From Megalopta genalis (lineage: Eukaryota; Arthropoda; Insecta; Hymenoptera; Halictidae): 64,000 nt of DNA. A model generated the notes under the pieces. That model worked only from the letters and a program-made list of their open reading frames with translations, made no database searches and was not told the DNA's origin. Within the stretch, counting starts at the first letter, position 1. Every line of letters begins with the position of its first letter. Shown piece by piece: positions 45,739 to 53,881 of the stretch. The translations under genes and the position numbers were made by a program. The stretch lies in the NCBI RefSeq assembly GCF_051020955.1, contig NW_027476112.1:806001-870000 (forward strand), given 5' to 3'.

Positions 45739-46665
45739 TTAAAGTACAGATGATTTCTTTATCCAAGAGTTATGTGACGAATCCAGCCCCAACCATTTCA
45801 CATATATTTCATTTCCTTTTCGACGCAATACTTTTTCTACTAAATACACGTCGGCATATTTGGTAGCGCGTATCTCGTATTCGTAAAATCCTCCAGCGAT
45901 AGGTTTGTTCTGCAAATCAACCAAAAGGTACGTGACGGGGTTCGTTCGTTTCACCGTCGCGATCTTAAATACTTCCGTTGACCAGTTCGGCGTGTATCCT
46001 TTGTCGAATACGGTTTTGAACTTGCTGATACGCACATAGTCGCCAACTTTGAATTTCGCAGGACCGGCGATCTTGACGTTGCTGTATACGGTAGATAAAA
46101 GATGTTTCTCATTTTTACGATTCACGTTTGCAGGTCGCATACGAATGGTGCGATGTTTTTGATTATTGTAGTCCTTAATCAACGTGGATAGCTCGTCGAT
46201 CCAACGATATTTTCCGCTCAACGAGAAAAATTTCCACATGTTGTTCTTCAATGTACGATTGAATCGTTCGACTATGGACGCTTTCATAGTGCTGAATGTG
46301 GAATAGTGGTTGATGTTACGTTTCTTCAGATATTCTTGAAAATCTTTATTGTAGAATTCTTTCCCCATATCGGTTTGCAAATTGTTCGGTATTCGACCAT
46401 CTTTTTTCAACACCGACGCGAAAGCTTTGCACACATCGTCAGCATTTTTGCTTTTTAAAGGAACGGCCCAGGCATACTTGCTGAATGTATCGATTATCGT
46501 AAGAATATATCGATGTGCTCGATTCTCTCTTGCGTACGGTTGAACTTCAACGATATCAGCTTGCCAGAGATCGTCGAGTCCTCGCGTAACCACTCGCCTC
46601 CGCCGGAAGTAACGTCTCGCCGGAGCATGCAGTTCATTCACCAAGTTCACTTTGTCGCCGCTCAT
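45739..46665 (-). CDS. Polinton integrase with C-terminal chromodomain
   Basis: 308 residues. The start is followed by 'VNELHAPARRYF', the conserved entry to the core. Catalytic residues are D37 (WQADIVEV), D99 (LQTDMGKEF) and E133 (SIVERFNRTLKNNMW), a DDE retroviral-type core. Residues 274-308 (YLVEKVLRRKGNEIYVKWLG) form a chromodomain, as in Polinton integrases. No HHCC zinc domain is seen before the core. It should cut the target and join the element ends; the 6-bp TSD fits. The gene looks intact, and an older fragment lies at 27958-28478. Confidence 0.95.
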   Translation of the reverse strand: MSGDKVNLVNELHAPARRYFRRRRVVTRGLDDLWQADIVEVQPYARENRAHRYILTIIDTFSKYAWAVPLKSKNADDVCKAFASVLKKDGRIPNNLQTDMGKEFYNKDFQEYLKKRNINHYSTFSTMKASIVERFNRTLKNNMWKFFSLSGKYRWIDELSTLIKDYNNQKHRTIRMRPANVNRKNEKHLLSTVYSNVKIAGPAKFKVGDYVRISKFKTVFDKGYTPNWSTEVFKIATVKRTNPVTYLLVDLQNKPIAGGFYEYEIRATKYADVYLVEKVLRRKGNEIYVKWLGLDSSHNSWIKKSSVL

Positions 46666-46679
46666 GATTTCACCTTATC

Positions 46680-46865
46680 AGTCTGCGGTCGCTCGAAATT
46701 AAGATACGCTAATTTAGTTATCCTTGCGTTGACCGCTGCCGCGCTCTCTTTTGCGTTATCGATGAATCTGCGGTCGCTTGAAATTAAGATACGCTAATTT
46801 AATTATCCTTGCGTTCTCGAAGTCTTCTCGACCGCTGTCGCGTCCTCTTTTGCGTTATCGATGGA
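46680..46865. repeat. Tandem duplication between integrase and fibre-like gene 1
   Basis: A unit of about 90 bp (tgcggtcgct, ttaagatacgctaattta, ttatccttgcgtt, tcttttgcgttatcgatg) occurs twice. The second copy has an extra tctcgaagtcttc stretch. It includes the 3' end of the fibre-like gene, so the tail of that protein may be recent. Confidence 0.7.
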
Positions 46866-48089
46866 CTTTTCAGCTATTGACGCTTTTTGCATTATCGGAA
46901 TCTCTTCTGTGGTTGCTGCTACCGCTACAGTCAACAAGTCTCTGAAACGAAGTCTCATACGAGAATCCAATTCCTCGAAAGCGACGCGCACACTGTGTTG
47001 CTGCTGTTCTTCGATACGTCGCATTTGTCCGTATATTTCGGTAAATTTCTCTAATAAAGATTTATGTAACTGTTCGAATTTCGCGACTATGTTCCCCTCT
47101 CCAGTCAGCTCGAGTAATCTCTTGTACATAGCAGTATTAAGCCTTTCGAACCTGTCATCCAATTCCTTGCCAGTTTCAAAACCGCCTACTGTAACTTTCT
47201 TTTGCAGTTCGTCTACGAGTAATTCAAGTTGCGCCAACTTTCCCTGATTCGCTTTGCCAGTGCTCGTAAGTTCCTCCAAGTTGTGGATTTTATTTAATAT
47301 TTGATTTTCAAGGTTATCAATCTTTTTCGGCCAGTTGCTGTTAACTTTGTGTTCCACACTTGCAAGTTTGTGCTCGATGTTGCCGGCAAATTTCACAACG
47401 GCATTCAATTTTTCTCGATCCACGATACCCTCAGCTTTCGTTGTTTCGAACAACTTATCCTCCAGCTCGACAAATCTTTGACGTAGCTTTTCATCGATAT
47501 TTTTGTTATTCTGCTCGATGCACGTCTCAACGTGTTTCTTCAGATTCTCGTGATTGGATTCGTCGTTTGTCACGAATTTTTGGAGAATTTCGATCGCGCG
47601 TTTCATCGAGTGAACATCGTCGATAGTTTCATACAGGTCGTACGTAAATGTTTTTTTCAACGAATCGATCGCGTCGTCGACGTAACTTTTTGTTGCCGAG
47701 TCGCTGGCGAAAACCGGAGTTGCCAAATATCGAATAATTCGAGATTTTGCATCGAAAAATTCGTTGTCACTGTTCAAAATTACCGCCCTCTCGTTGATAA
47801 CGTTGTCGACATACTTCTTCGTTGCAGCGTCGTTGGTGTTAATAGGAACTTTTATACTTTCTATAGGTAGACCCAATGCATCGAACTCGTCATTCTCGTC
47901 CGATACGTGTAGAACGTATTTTCTTATCGTATTTATCAGATCGAACATAAATCTATTGAAATAATTCGTGTTCATTGAATTGTCCTTGTGATGTTCATGT
48001 TTCGTGTCTATATTCGCCACGATGTCTTGGATAGCCTGCTTTAGCGAATCACGAGACGATGATTTCTTGCTGCTGCTGCTGTTACGCAT
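46803..48089 (-). CDS. Fibre-like protein 1 (phage tail-fibre motif plus coiled coil)
   Basis: About 428 residues from the chosen ATG at 48089; the frame extends to 48161. Two copies of a motif of the form P-x4-DAATKxYVD lie near residues 77-95 ('PINTNDAATKKYVD') and 117-138 ('PVFASDSATKSYVD'). This is the signature found in bacteriophage tail fibres. The rest is heptad-rich coiled coil to about residue 390 with a low-complexity tail. A trimeric spike is a reasonable inference. No signal peptide is clear. It lies next to its paralogue on the same strand. Confidence 0.75.
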   Translation of the reverse strand: MRNSSSSKKSSSRDSLKQAIQDIVANIDTKHEHHKDNSMNTNYFNRFMFDLINTIRKYVLHVSDENDEFDALGLPIESIKVPINTNDAATKKYVDNVINERAVILNSDNEFFDAKSRIIRYLATPVFASDSATKSYVDDAIDSLKKTFTYDLYETIDDVHSMKRAIEILQKFVTNDESNHENLKKHVETCIEQNNKNIDEKLRQRFVELEDKLFETTKAEGIVDREKLNAVVKFAGNIEHKLASVEHKVNSNWPKKIDNLENQILNKIHNLEELTSTGKANQGKLAQLELLVDELQKKVTVGGFETGKELDDRFERLNTAMYKRLLELTGEGNIVAKFEQLHKSLLEKFTEIYGQMRRIEEQQQHSVRVAFEELDSRMRLRFRDLLTVAVAATTEEIPIMQKASIAEKSIDNAKEDATAVEKTSRTQG

Positions 48090-48188
48090 CGTTGCTGCTG
48101 CTGCTGCTACTGCTCCAATTTCTTTCGACAATCGATGTTTTACCACCGTAATCACTAGCAAAAATGATGCAATCGTCGCAAAAGCATT

Positions 48189-49616
48189 TTATTTATATGA
48201 GCGTGGCATAACCTTGAAGAATTCCTCGGCAACTAATGTCTCCATTTTACCACGAAAACTTTCCTCAAAGATTTTTAGTTGGTTACCGATTGAGCTGTCC
48301 GTTTCATCTTTCATATTCTGTTTTAACGCTTCAACCTTTTGCTCCAATACCGAAAATACGTTATCAATTTTCACATTAATTTCATCGTTATCTGAATCAA
48401 TTGATTTAATTTTCTGATCACTGTCGTATTGAAAATTATATATTTTAGTCAGCACTTTATTCCTCCATTTCTCATTAGTCTGCTGTATATCTTTCGTTAG
48501 TTTCTCGTTAGCCGTTATTTTATCCATGAGTTCGGATTTCCATTTCGCACTAGTCTCTTTGACATCCTTCGCCAACTTTTCGTTAGCCGTTATTTTACCC
48601 ACGAGTTCGGATTTCCATTTCGCACTAGTCTCTTTGACATCCTTCGCCAACTTTTCGTTAGCCGTTATTTTACCCACGAGTTCGGATTTCCATTTCGCAC
48701 TAGTCTCTTTGACATCCTTCGCCAACTTTTCGCTAGCCGTTATTTTATCCACGAGTTCGGACTTGCATTTTAGGCTAGTCTGTTTGGCATCCTTCGCCAA
48801 CTTTTCGTTAGCCGTTATTTTACCCACGAGTTCGGATTTCCACTTCGCACTAGTCTGTTTAGCATCCTTCGCCAACTTTTCGCTAGCCGTTATTTTACCC
48901 ACGAGTTCGGACTTACATTTTAGGCTAGTCTGTTTGGCATCCTTCGCCAACTTTTCGTTAGCCGTTATTTTATCCATGAGTTCGGACTTGCACTTCTCGC
49001 TAGCCTGTTTGACATCCTTCGCCAACTTTTCGTTAGCCGTTATTTTACCCACGAGTTCGGACTTGCACTTCTCGCTAGCCTGTTTGGCATCCTTCGCCAA
49101 CTTTTCGTTAGCCGTTATTTTACCCACGAGTTCGGACTTGTATTTTACACCGGCCTGTTCGACACCCTTCGTCATTTTTTCGTTAGCTGTTATTTTTCTA
49201 CGAAGCTCGTCGTCGCCTCTTTTCGATACATCGTCAACGTACGATCTAGTGGCCGCGTCATCGTTTTGAAGCGGTTCCGCCAAATGTTTGATCCTCTTGT
49301 TTCGAGCTGTGTACGATTCCGTTGAGAAGCACATCGTATTATTCTGCATGTACTCGTGAAGCGATGACGTGACAGTATCGTCGCCTATCTTTGAAACGCG
49401 ATCGACGTACAGTTTGGTGGCTGCGTCATCGTTCGTCGTAGGATTTGCAACACGAGCGATCTTAGCGCCTCGCGCATCGTACAAATTGCCGATCGCGCAT
49501 ATGGCATTGTCGTGTACATAATTTTTACATATCGAATAGAAAGTTGAAATATCTGCCAGTACTTTCGACTCGGGCGTACTATGTTTATACAACGTACCAA
49601 ATTTATTAATAGACAT
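48189..49616 (-). CDS. Fibre-like protein 2 with ten 25-residue coiled-coil repeats
   Basis: 475 residues from the ATG at 49616; the frame is open upstream to 49742. The motif occurs at about residues 53-72 (AKIARVANPTTNDDAATKLY) and 107-127 ('PLQNDDAATRSYVDDV'). Residues about 141-390 are ten near-identical 25-residue units (KITANEKLAKDAKQTS.K.KSELV). A coiled-coil C-terminal part follows. The paralogue to the left has the same motif pair but no such repeats. The motif layout matches phage tail fibres, so a particle spike or fibre is likely, not proven. Confidence 0.75.
   Translation of the reverse strand: MSINKFGTLYKHSTPESKVLADISTFYSICKNYVHDNAICAIGNLYDARGAKIARVANPTTNDDAATKLYVDRVSKIGDDTVTSSLHEYMQNNTMCFSTESYTARNKRIKHLAEPLQNDDAATRSYVDDVSKRGDDELRRKITANEKMTKGVEQAGVKYKSELVGKITANEKLAKDAKQASEKCKSELVGKITANEKLAKDVKQASEKCKSELMDKITANEKLAKDAKQTSLKCKSELVGKITASEKLAKDAKQTSAKWKSELVGKITANEKLAKDAKQTSLKCKSELVDKITASEKLAKDVKETSAKWKSELVGKITANEKLAKDVKETSAKWKSELVGKITANEKLAKDVKETSAKWKSELMDKITANEKLTKDIQQTNEKWRNKVLTKIYNFQYDSDQKIKSIDSDNDEINVKIDNVFSVLEQKVEALKQNMKDETDSSIGNQLKIFEESFRGKMETLVAEEFFKVMPRSYK
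48447..49196 (-). repeat. 75-bp tandem repeat, ten copies, inside fibre-like gene 2
   Basis: The 75-bp unit keeps the reading frame. Units differ at a few positions (Lys/Thr/Trp/Cys codons) and pairs of adjacent units are almost identical, which fits recent unequal exchange. Confidence 0.9.
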
Positions 49617-49633
49617 TTTTTTCGTTTCTCGGT

Positions 49634-51109
49634 TTAGTTGTTTTCTTCTCCTTTGTTCTTCTTCTTCTTCTTCTTCTTCTTCTTTAACACCAACAACTCG
49701 AGTAGATCTTGCTGTTGCTCGATCTGTTGTATTTGTCGACAAATGTCGTCGAGTCTGAACTCAATATTTTTAAATCTGTCCTCCCAATTTTCATCTACGG
49801 ATAACGTTTGATTGGTTTCGCAGCAATTCCAACGGATACTCATTTTATCGAACCATTTGATAAATTTACGAACAGGCATTTCATTCGTCACTAACGTAAT
49901 AAGTATTCGAGCAATTTAATTTATAATCAATCCAGCTTCGCGAAGTTCTTCGATTATGGATGTTATTTCATTGTTGTGGTTGGTATGACCAGCATTTTTC
50001 GATGCAATCAACAATTTCAGACGATCTACCAGCTCATTTGGGTCATCCCAATGCACATAATCGACCGGATTGTTGGTTACACGCATCATCGTCGTTGGAA
50101 TATTTATACCTTTTCCACGTAACGCTGAGAACAGTGGTCCTATAATAGTTTTGTACTTGTAGCCCTTGTTTCCCATTATCTGATTACCACGTCGGTGCGC
50201 ATGCGTAGCGATGAGAATGTTTCTATAAATTTCCTTATCATTCTCGGTGTACAGGTTCTCGTTGGGTATTCTTTTGAATATCAATTCGTAGAGACCTGGA
50301 GTTCCTCTGTACCTAATTTTATTAATAACAATATCATCGTTGCTTTCCACGTCGAACGCAACGTTTCCAAGCATCAGTTTGTTATTATGAAAATACACTC
50401 CGTACACATTGTCCTGACTTTTCGGCGGCCCGCTAAAGAAATTTCTCAAGTATTCGCTCGCTAAAGGTCCAAGATTACTGAACAAATGCTCGTATTCGTC
50501 GCGATGCTTTTCAGGGCTTCTCAAAATATTTCGCACCGATGATTCCAGCGATGTTGCAGCCGTTGGAGATGATTCGAAAGCTACCTCCCGATGCATTGAA
50601 GGTGTTGGTTCGAGCACCATATTGGTGTTCGCATCATCGTCGTCGTCGTCGTCGTCGTCGTCAACATAGTCGGCGTCATCGCTGACACCGATGGGGGAAT
50701 ATACTTTATTCTTCTTCTTTTTCAAATGCATCCTTGGAGTTAATGCCGCTTCATCGTGTGTCCTCTTTTTCTTAATAAATTCTCTCTCCACTTTCTTCTT
50801 CTTCTTCTTCACAGAGAACAGCGACTGCTGTGTTTGCAAATCCAACGATCGGTCAGCATTTGATGTATTATCTTTCGCTTCCGTAGCTGTATTTTGAACC
50901 AGCTGTTTCAACGGTTCCACGATCGGACGTAAATTCGTCTCAATGTTAGACTGTACATCCATTTTCCCAACTTTCAAGGCTAAACTCTTTTTACGTATGA
51001 CGTCACTGGTCTTAGCTATTTCCTTAACGATGGCAGCTCGCAGGTTTTTCTTTGACGGACGCATATCGAGTGGGAGCACGATGTGACACCGACACCTCTT
51101 ACCGTCCAA
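49634..51109 (-). pseudogene. Conserved Polinton protein of unknown function (DUF8207-like), frameshifted
   Basis: 51109-49916 (397 codons) has an N-terminal helical part (IRKKSLALKVGKM), Lys-rich stretches, an Asp run, and the central domain ('YGVYFHNNKLMLGN', 'IRYRGTPGLYELIFKRIP', 'YRNILIATHA'). A one-base deletion near 49940, compared with the older copy, shifts the frame to a stop at 49916; the lost C-terminal part ('WFDKMSIRWNCCETN') is open in 49891-49634. The likely alternative start is 51064 (MRPSK), since only that part matches the older copy. The family is conserved in animal Polintons; role unknown to me. It lies between fibre and ATPase genes, so a virion role is possible. Confidence 0.7.
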
Positions 51110-51161
51110 ATGAGCTGGATCACAGCACGACGAATTCGTTAAATCCGCGTCTGTAACGTCC

Positions 51162-51812
51162 TCAGTTCACAGGGCTGTCTTTGTCGATTACAAGGAATTC
51201 ATATTTGTTTCGCCAACACCTTGAACAAACTGCGTTGAAACTTTCGAACGACATATCGGTATTCACATGATCCTGATGAACGTGTCGCAGATTCATGGCA
51301 TCTTGATTGAATAGAATCAATAGATTGGCATTGTCGCGAATCAAATGTTTAGGTATTCTCGCGTATGATTGCGACAGATAGAAACAATCGACGTGCGAAT
51401 GTCTGCCCATCGCGAAATATTCTCTCATAACGTCCTGTTCATCACAAGCAACGTCGTCGAAGATAAATATCGAATTCGGTCGAGCATCCGCCGGGGGAAT
51501 CACGTCCGCGTTGTCCGAATAGGCAAAGTAACCTACGTCCTTGCCCACGTGCGAGAACAAGTTGTTCAAGTATTGATATTTTGGTTGACGTAACGATTTC
51601 GAATACACATACACATTTGCGAATCGCAGTCCATTCGAACTTTCCAACAGGCTAATCATGACGTTCGTTTTACCACATCCTGACGGGCCGCTTATCACGC
51701 ATCGTATAGTACTCGGTAGCAATGGCCCATGCTTCCGAATTATCTCGTCATGGTCGTCGAACGTGCGGTAGGTCGGAACCCGGATATTCAAGGACTGTCG
51801 TACGAAACGCAT
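51162..51812 (-). CDS. Polinton packaging ATPase (FtsK/HerA, A32-type)
   Basis: 216 residues. Walker A GPSGCGKT (42-49), Walker B SIFIFDDV (114-121), and the downstream 'LSQSYARIPKHLIRD' (146-160) match the A32-type genome-packaging ATPases. It is expected to pump DNA into the capsid. No inactivating change is seen here, whereas the older copy has a stop in Walker A. It is divergent from the pX-like gene across a repeat array. Confidence 0.95.
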   Translation of the reverse strand: MRFVRQSLNIRVPTYRTFDDHDEIIRKHGPLLPSTIRCVISGPSGCGKTNVMISLLESSNGLRFANVYVYSKSLRQPKYQYLNNLFSHVGKDVGYFAYSDNADVIPPADARPNSIFIFDDVACDEQDVMREYFAMGRHSHVDCFYLSQSYARIPKHLIRDNANLLILFNQDAMNLRHVHQDHVNTDMSFESFNAVCSRCWRNKYEFLVIDKDSPVN

Positions 51813-51994
51813 GCTCTCTCTCGACTGTCTTTTGTTATGCTAAATTTTCTTCTCGAACGATAAGGTATTTATACGAGAACTCGAGCATCATAGATATCAG
51901 TCTTCTCGTATTCAAATGATAGAGCACATCTCCATGTAACTAACGCACGTACATTTTTTTTTTTGTTCATTATCAAACAAAGAATTTTTGACAT

Positions 51995-52218
51995 AACAGC
52001 TTCATATACCGCTACAGACTGGTAAGAAACAGCTCTGTATACCGCTACAGACTGGTAAGAAACAGCTCTGTATACCGCTACAGACTGGTATAAACAGCTC
52101 TGTATACCGCTACAGACTGGTATAAACAGCTCCGTATACCGCTACAGACTGGTATAAACAGCTCCGTATACCGCTACAGACTGGTATAAACAGCTCTGTA
52201 TACCGTTACGGACTGGTA
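51995..52218. repeat. 32/33-bp tandem array, seven copies
   Basis: Units read acagctctgtataccgctac plus agactggtaagaa. Each holds a short inverted repeat (ctgta...tacag). It lies between the divergent ATPase and pX-like genes and is conserved, with three copies, in the older Polinton, so it may be a shared regulatory element or replication signal. Confidence 0.9.
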
Positions 52219-52244
52219 AAAGACATTCCCTGACAAGATTAGGT

Positions 52245-52580
52245 ATGGGTCTGATAAGGAAGAAGGGTCGACGAGCGGTTAAGGGGAAGAAGAAGAAGAA
52301 GAACTACAGTAGCTACAATATTGGAAGAATTCTACCAATTGCCAAACGAGGTGGTTTTCTACCGCTGCTGTTTCCTGCTTTGGGAGCTTTGGGAGCATTG
52401 TCAGGCGGTGCTGCTGCAGTGGCTAAAACGATAAACGAGGCGAAAGCTGCGAAGAAACAATTGGAAGAATTGGAACGACACAATCGTGCCATGGAGGGTC
52501 GTGGAGTGTATCTTGCACCATACAAGCGTGGGAAAGGAATAAAGAAAAAAAAAAAAGGAAGACGAAACGAAAAAAAGTAG
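52245..52580 (+). CDS. pX-like small basic membrane-active protein
   Basis: 111 residues. Lys/Arg-rich N-terminus (4-19), a Gly/Ala/Leu-rich hydrophobic segment (about 37-60, GGFLPLLFPALGALG), a helical KTINEAKAAKKQLEELER (61-78), the 'GRGVYLAPYKRGKG' motif (86-99) and a Lys-rich tail. This layout fits the pX/pVI-like minor protein of adenovirus-related elements, which binds DNA or acts on membranes. It is the first gene of a plus-strand late cluster (protease, penton, major capsid). Confidence 0.75.
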   Translation: MGLIRKKGRRAVKGKKKKKNYSSYNIGRILPIAKRGGFLPLLFPALGALGALSGGAAAVAKTINEAKAAKKQLEELERHNRAMEGRGVYLAPYKRGKGIKKKKKGRRNEKK

Positions 52581-52603
52581 ATAACTCAACGACGGATCTT
52601 GAA

Positions 52604-52927
52604 TTGAAAATTGCCTGTAGAAAATTACCACATTTTCGCGGAGTTTTCATGCTCGATGCATTGCCCAATAAAATATGGATAAATGAACGAGGAATAGTCA
52701 ATCTGGATAGCAGTCATGGTCCAGGAACACACTGGGTTGCATATATAAAGCAGAAGTCGCGAATCAGCTACTTCGATAGTTTTGGAAATCTTCAACCACC
52801 AATCGAATTAATTCGATACTTCGGACCGAACGTGGTAATCTCATACAATCGCAAGAATTATCAAAATTACAACGAAAGCGTATGTGGACAATTGTGCGTA
52901 AAATTTTTGCGAGAATCTCTGACATAG
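52604..52927 (+). CDS. Adenain-like cysteine protease
   Basis: 107 residues, on the short side. His43 in GTHWVAY, Asp58 in YFDSFG, and Cys94 in VCGQLC form the adenain-type triad, with Gln87 nearby. It would cleave capsid precursors, as in adenoviruses. The start at 52604 is the first ATG, 23 bp after the pX-like stop; a slightly longer N-terminus in the family is possible. The older copy carries several breaks. Confidence 0.9.
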   Translation: MKIACRKLPHFRGVFMLDALPNKIWINERGIVNLDSSHGPGTHWVAYIKQKSRISYFDSFGNLQPPIELIRYFGPNVVISYNRKNYQNYNESVCGQLCVKFLRESLT

Positions 52928-52958
52928 CATTTTTAATCATTCTACCGCCGCTGCAAGA

Positions 52959-53687
52959 ATGTCCTACACGTTCACGTTATCGGGAAGAAGTAGCGTCTTA
53001 TCGTCCAAGTACTTCCCGCCTATAGATCTGAGCAATGCCAACTACGAACTGGGTCTGCTCGATTTGCAAACTTATTACACAATACCAAACATCAGTTCGA
53101 ATATTGGAAACAATAAATTTTATTTCGACGACAAAGATGAAGAGATAAGCATCCCAGATGGTTCGTACGAACTGGAGGCGATCAACGCTTACTTGAGGCG
53201 CGAGATAAGCATGCGGTATCCTGCAGCCAAAGATAAGAACGATCCGGAATACCCGCTGATCTTGCGAGCGAACAACAATACTATGAAAAGCGAAATTAAA
53301 AGCGCATATAAGATAAATTTTACAAAGCCTAATAACGTGGGCCCTATTCTAGGATTCTCTATGAATCGTGTTTTATCGCCAAACACATGGCATATATCGG
53401 ACACCCCCGTGAATATCATTAATACGAATATTATTCGAATAGAATGCAACGTAACCACCGGTTCGTACGATAACGGGAAACTGGTTCACACGATACACGA
53501 ATTCGCGCCCAACGTGTCGCCAGGGTATAAAATATCGGAAACGCCGGCACGAGTCATTTACCTTCCGATCGTCACACGGTCAATGGATGATTTAACGATT
53601 CGCATTGTGGACCAGTCGGGACGTTTAATTGATTTTCGAAACGAAGAAATCACGATACGATTGCACGTTCGTCGAACCATCTCATAA
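52959..53687 (+). CDS. Penton-like minor capsid protein
   Basis: 242 residues. It starts 'MSYTFTLSGRSSVLSSKYFP', a conserved start of this Polinton family. Predicted beta-rich throughout, consistent with a single jelly roll ('FYFDDKDEEISIPDGSYEL', 'LGFSMNRVLSPNTWHISDT', 'VYLPIVTRSMDDLTIRIVD'-like). It would form the vertices of the particle. It is intact and followed by a small Asn-rich ORF and the major capsid gene. Confidence 0.9.
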   Translation: MSYTFTLSGRSSVLSSKYFPPIDLSNANYELGLLDLQTYYTIPNISSNIGNNKFYFDDKDEEISIPDGSYELEAINAYLRREISMRYPAAKDKNDPEYPLILRANNNTMKSEIKSAYKINFTKPNNVGPILGFSMNRVLSPNTWHISDTPVNIINTNIIRIECNVTTGSYDNGKLVHTIHEFAPNVSPGYKISETPARVIYLPIVTRSMDDLTIRIVDQSGRLIDFRNEEITIRLHVRRTIS

Positions 53688-53705
53688 CCTCGGTAAAGAA
53701 ACGTC

Positions 53706-53864
53706 ATGCTAATTCACAATAATACGCCAAGCTTCAAAGACGGTATATCGTTCCAAAATAATAATAATAATAATAACAATAGTAATAAGGAGAATAAGAC
53801 GAGGAAATTAACTGCACGAAACGTTAAATATCTACAATCTTTGGGATTTGTCGTCAACAAGTAA
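53706..53864 (+). CDS. Small Asn-rich ORF between penton and major capsid
   Basis: 52 residues, too short for standard ORF calls. A run of eight Asn (about residues 18-25) is followed by the basic segment 'KTRKLTARNVKYLQSLGF'. It has its own ATG 16 bp after the penton stop and lies in the same direction. I recall small basic proteins ending in 'L.SLGF..' from insect Polintons, so it may be a true minor virion protein; function unknown. Confidence 0.45.
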   Translation: MLIHNNTPSFKDGISFQNNNNNNNNSNKENKTRKLTARNVKYLQSLGFVVNK

Positions 53865-53881
53865 TCGCACGCCCTCGCATC

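Noticed and set aside
48526..49269. 247-codon plus-strand frame opposite fibre-like gene 2
   Set aside because: It mirrors the 75-bp repeats of the real minus-strand gene; its peptide is a simple repeat.
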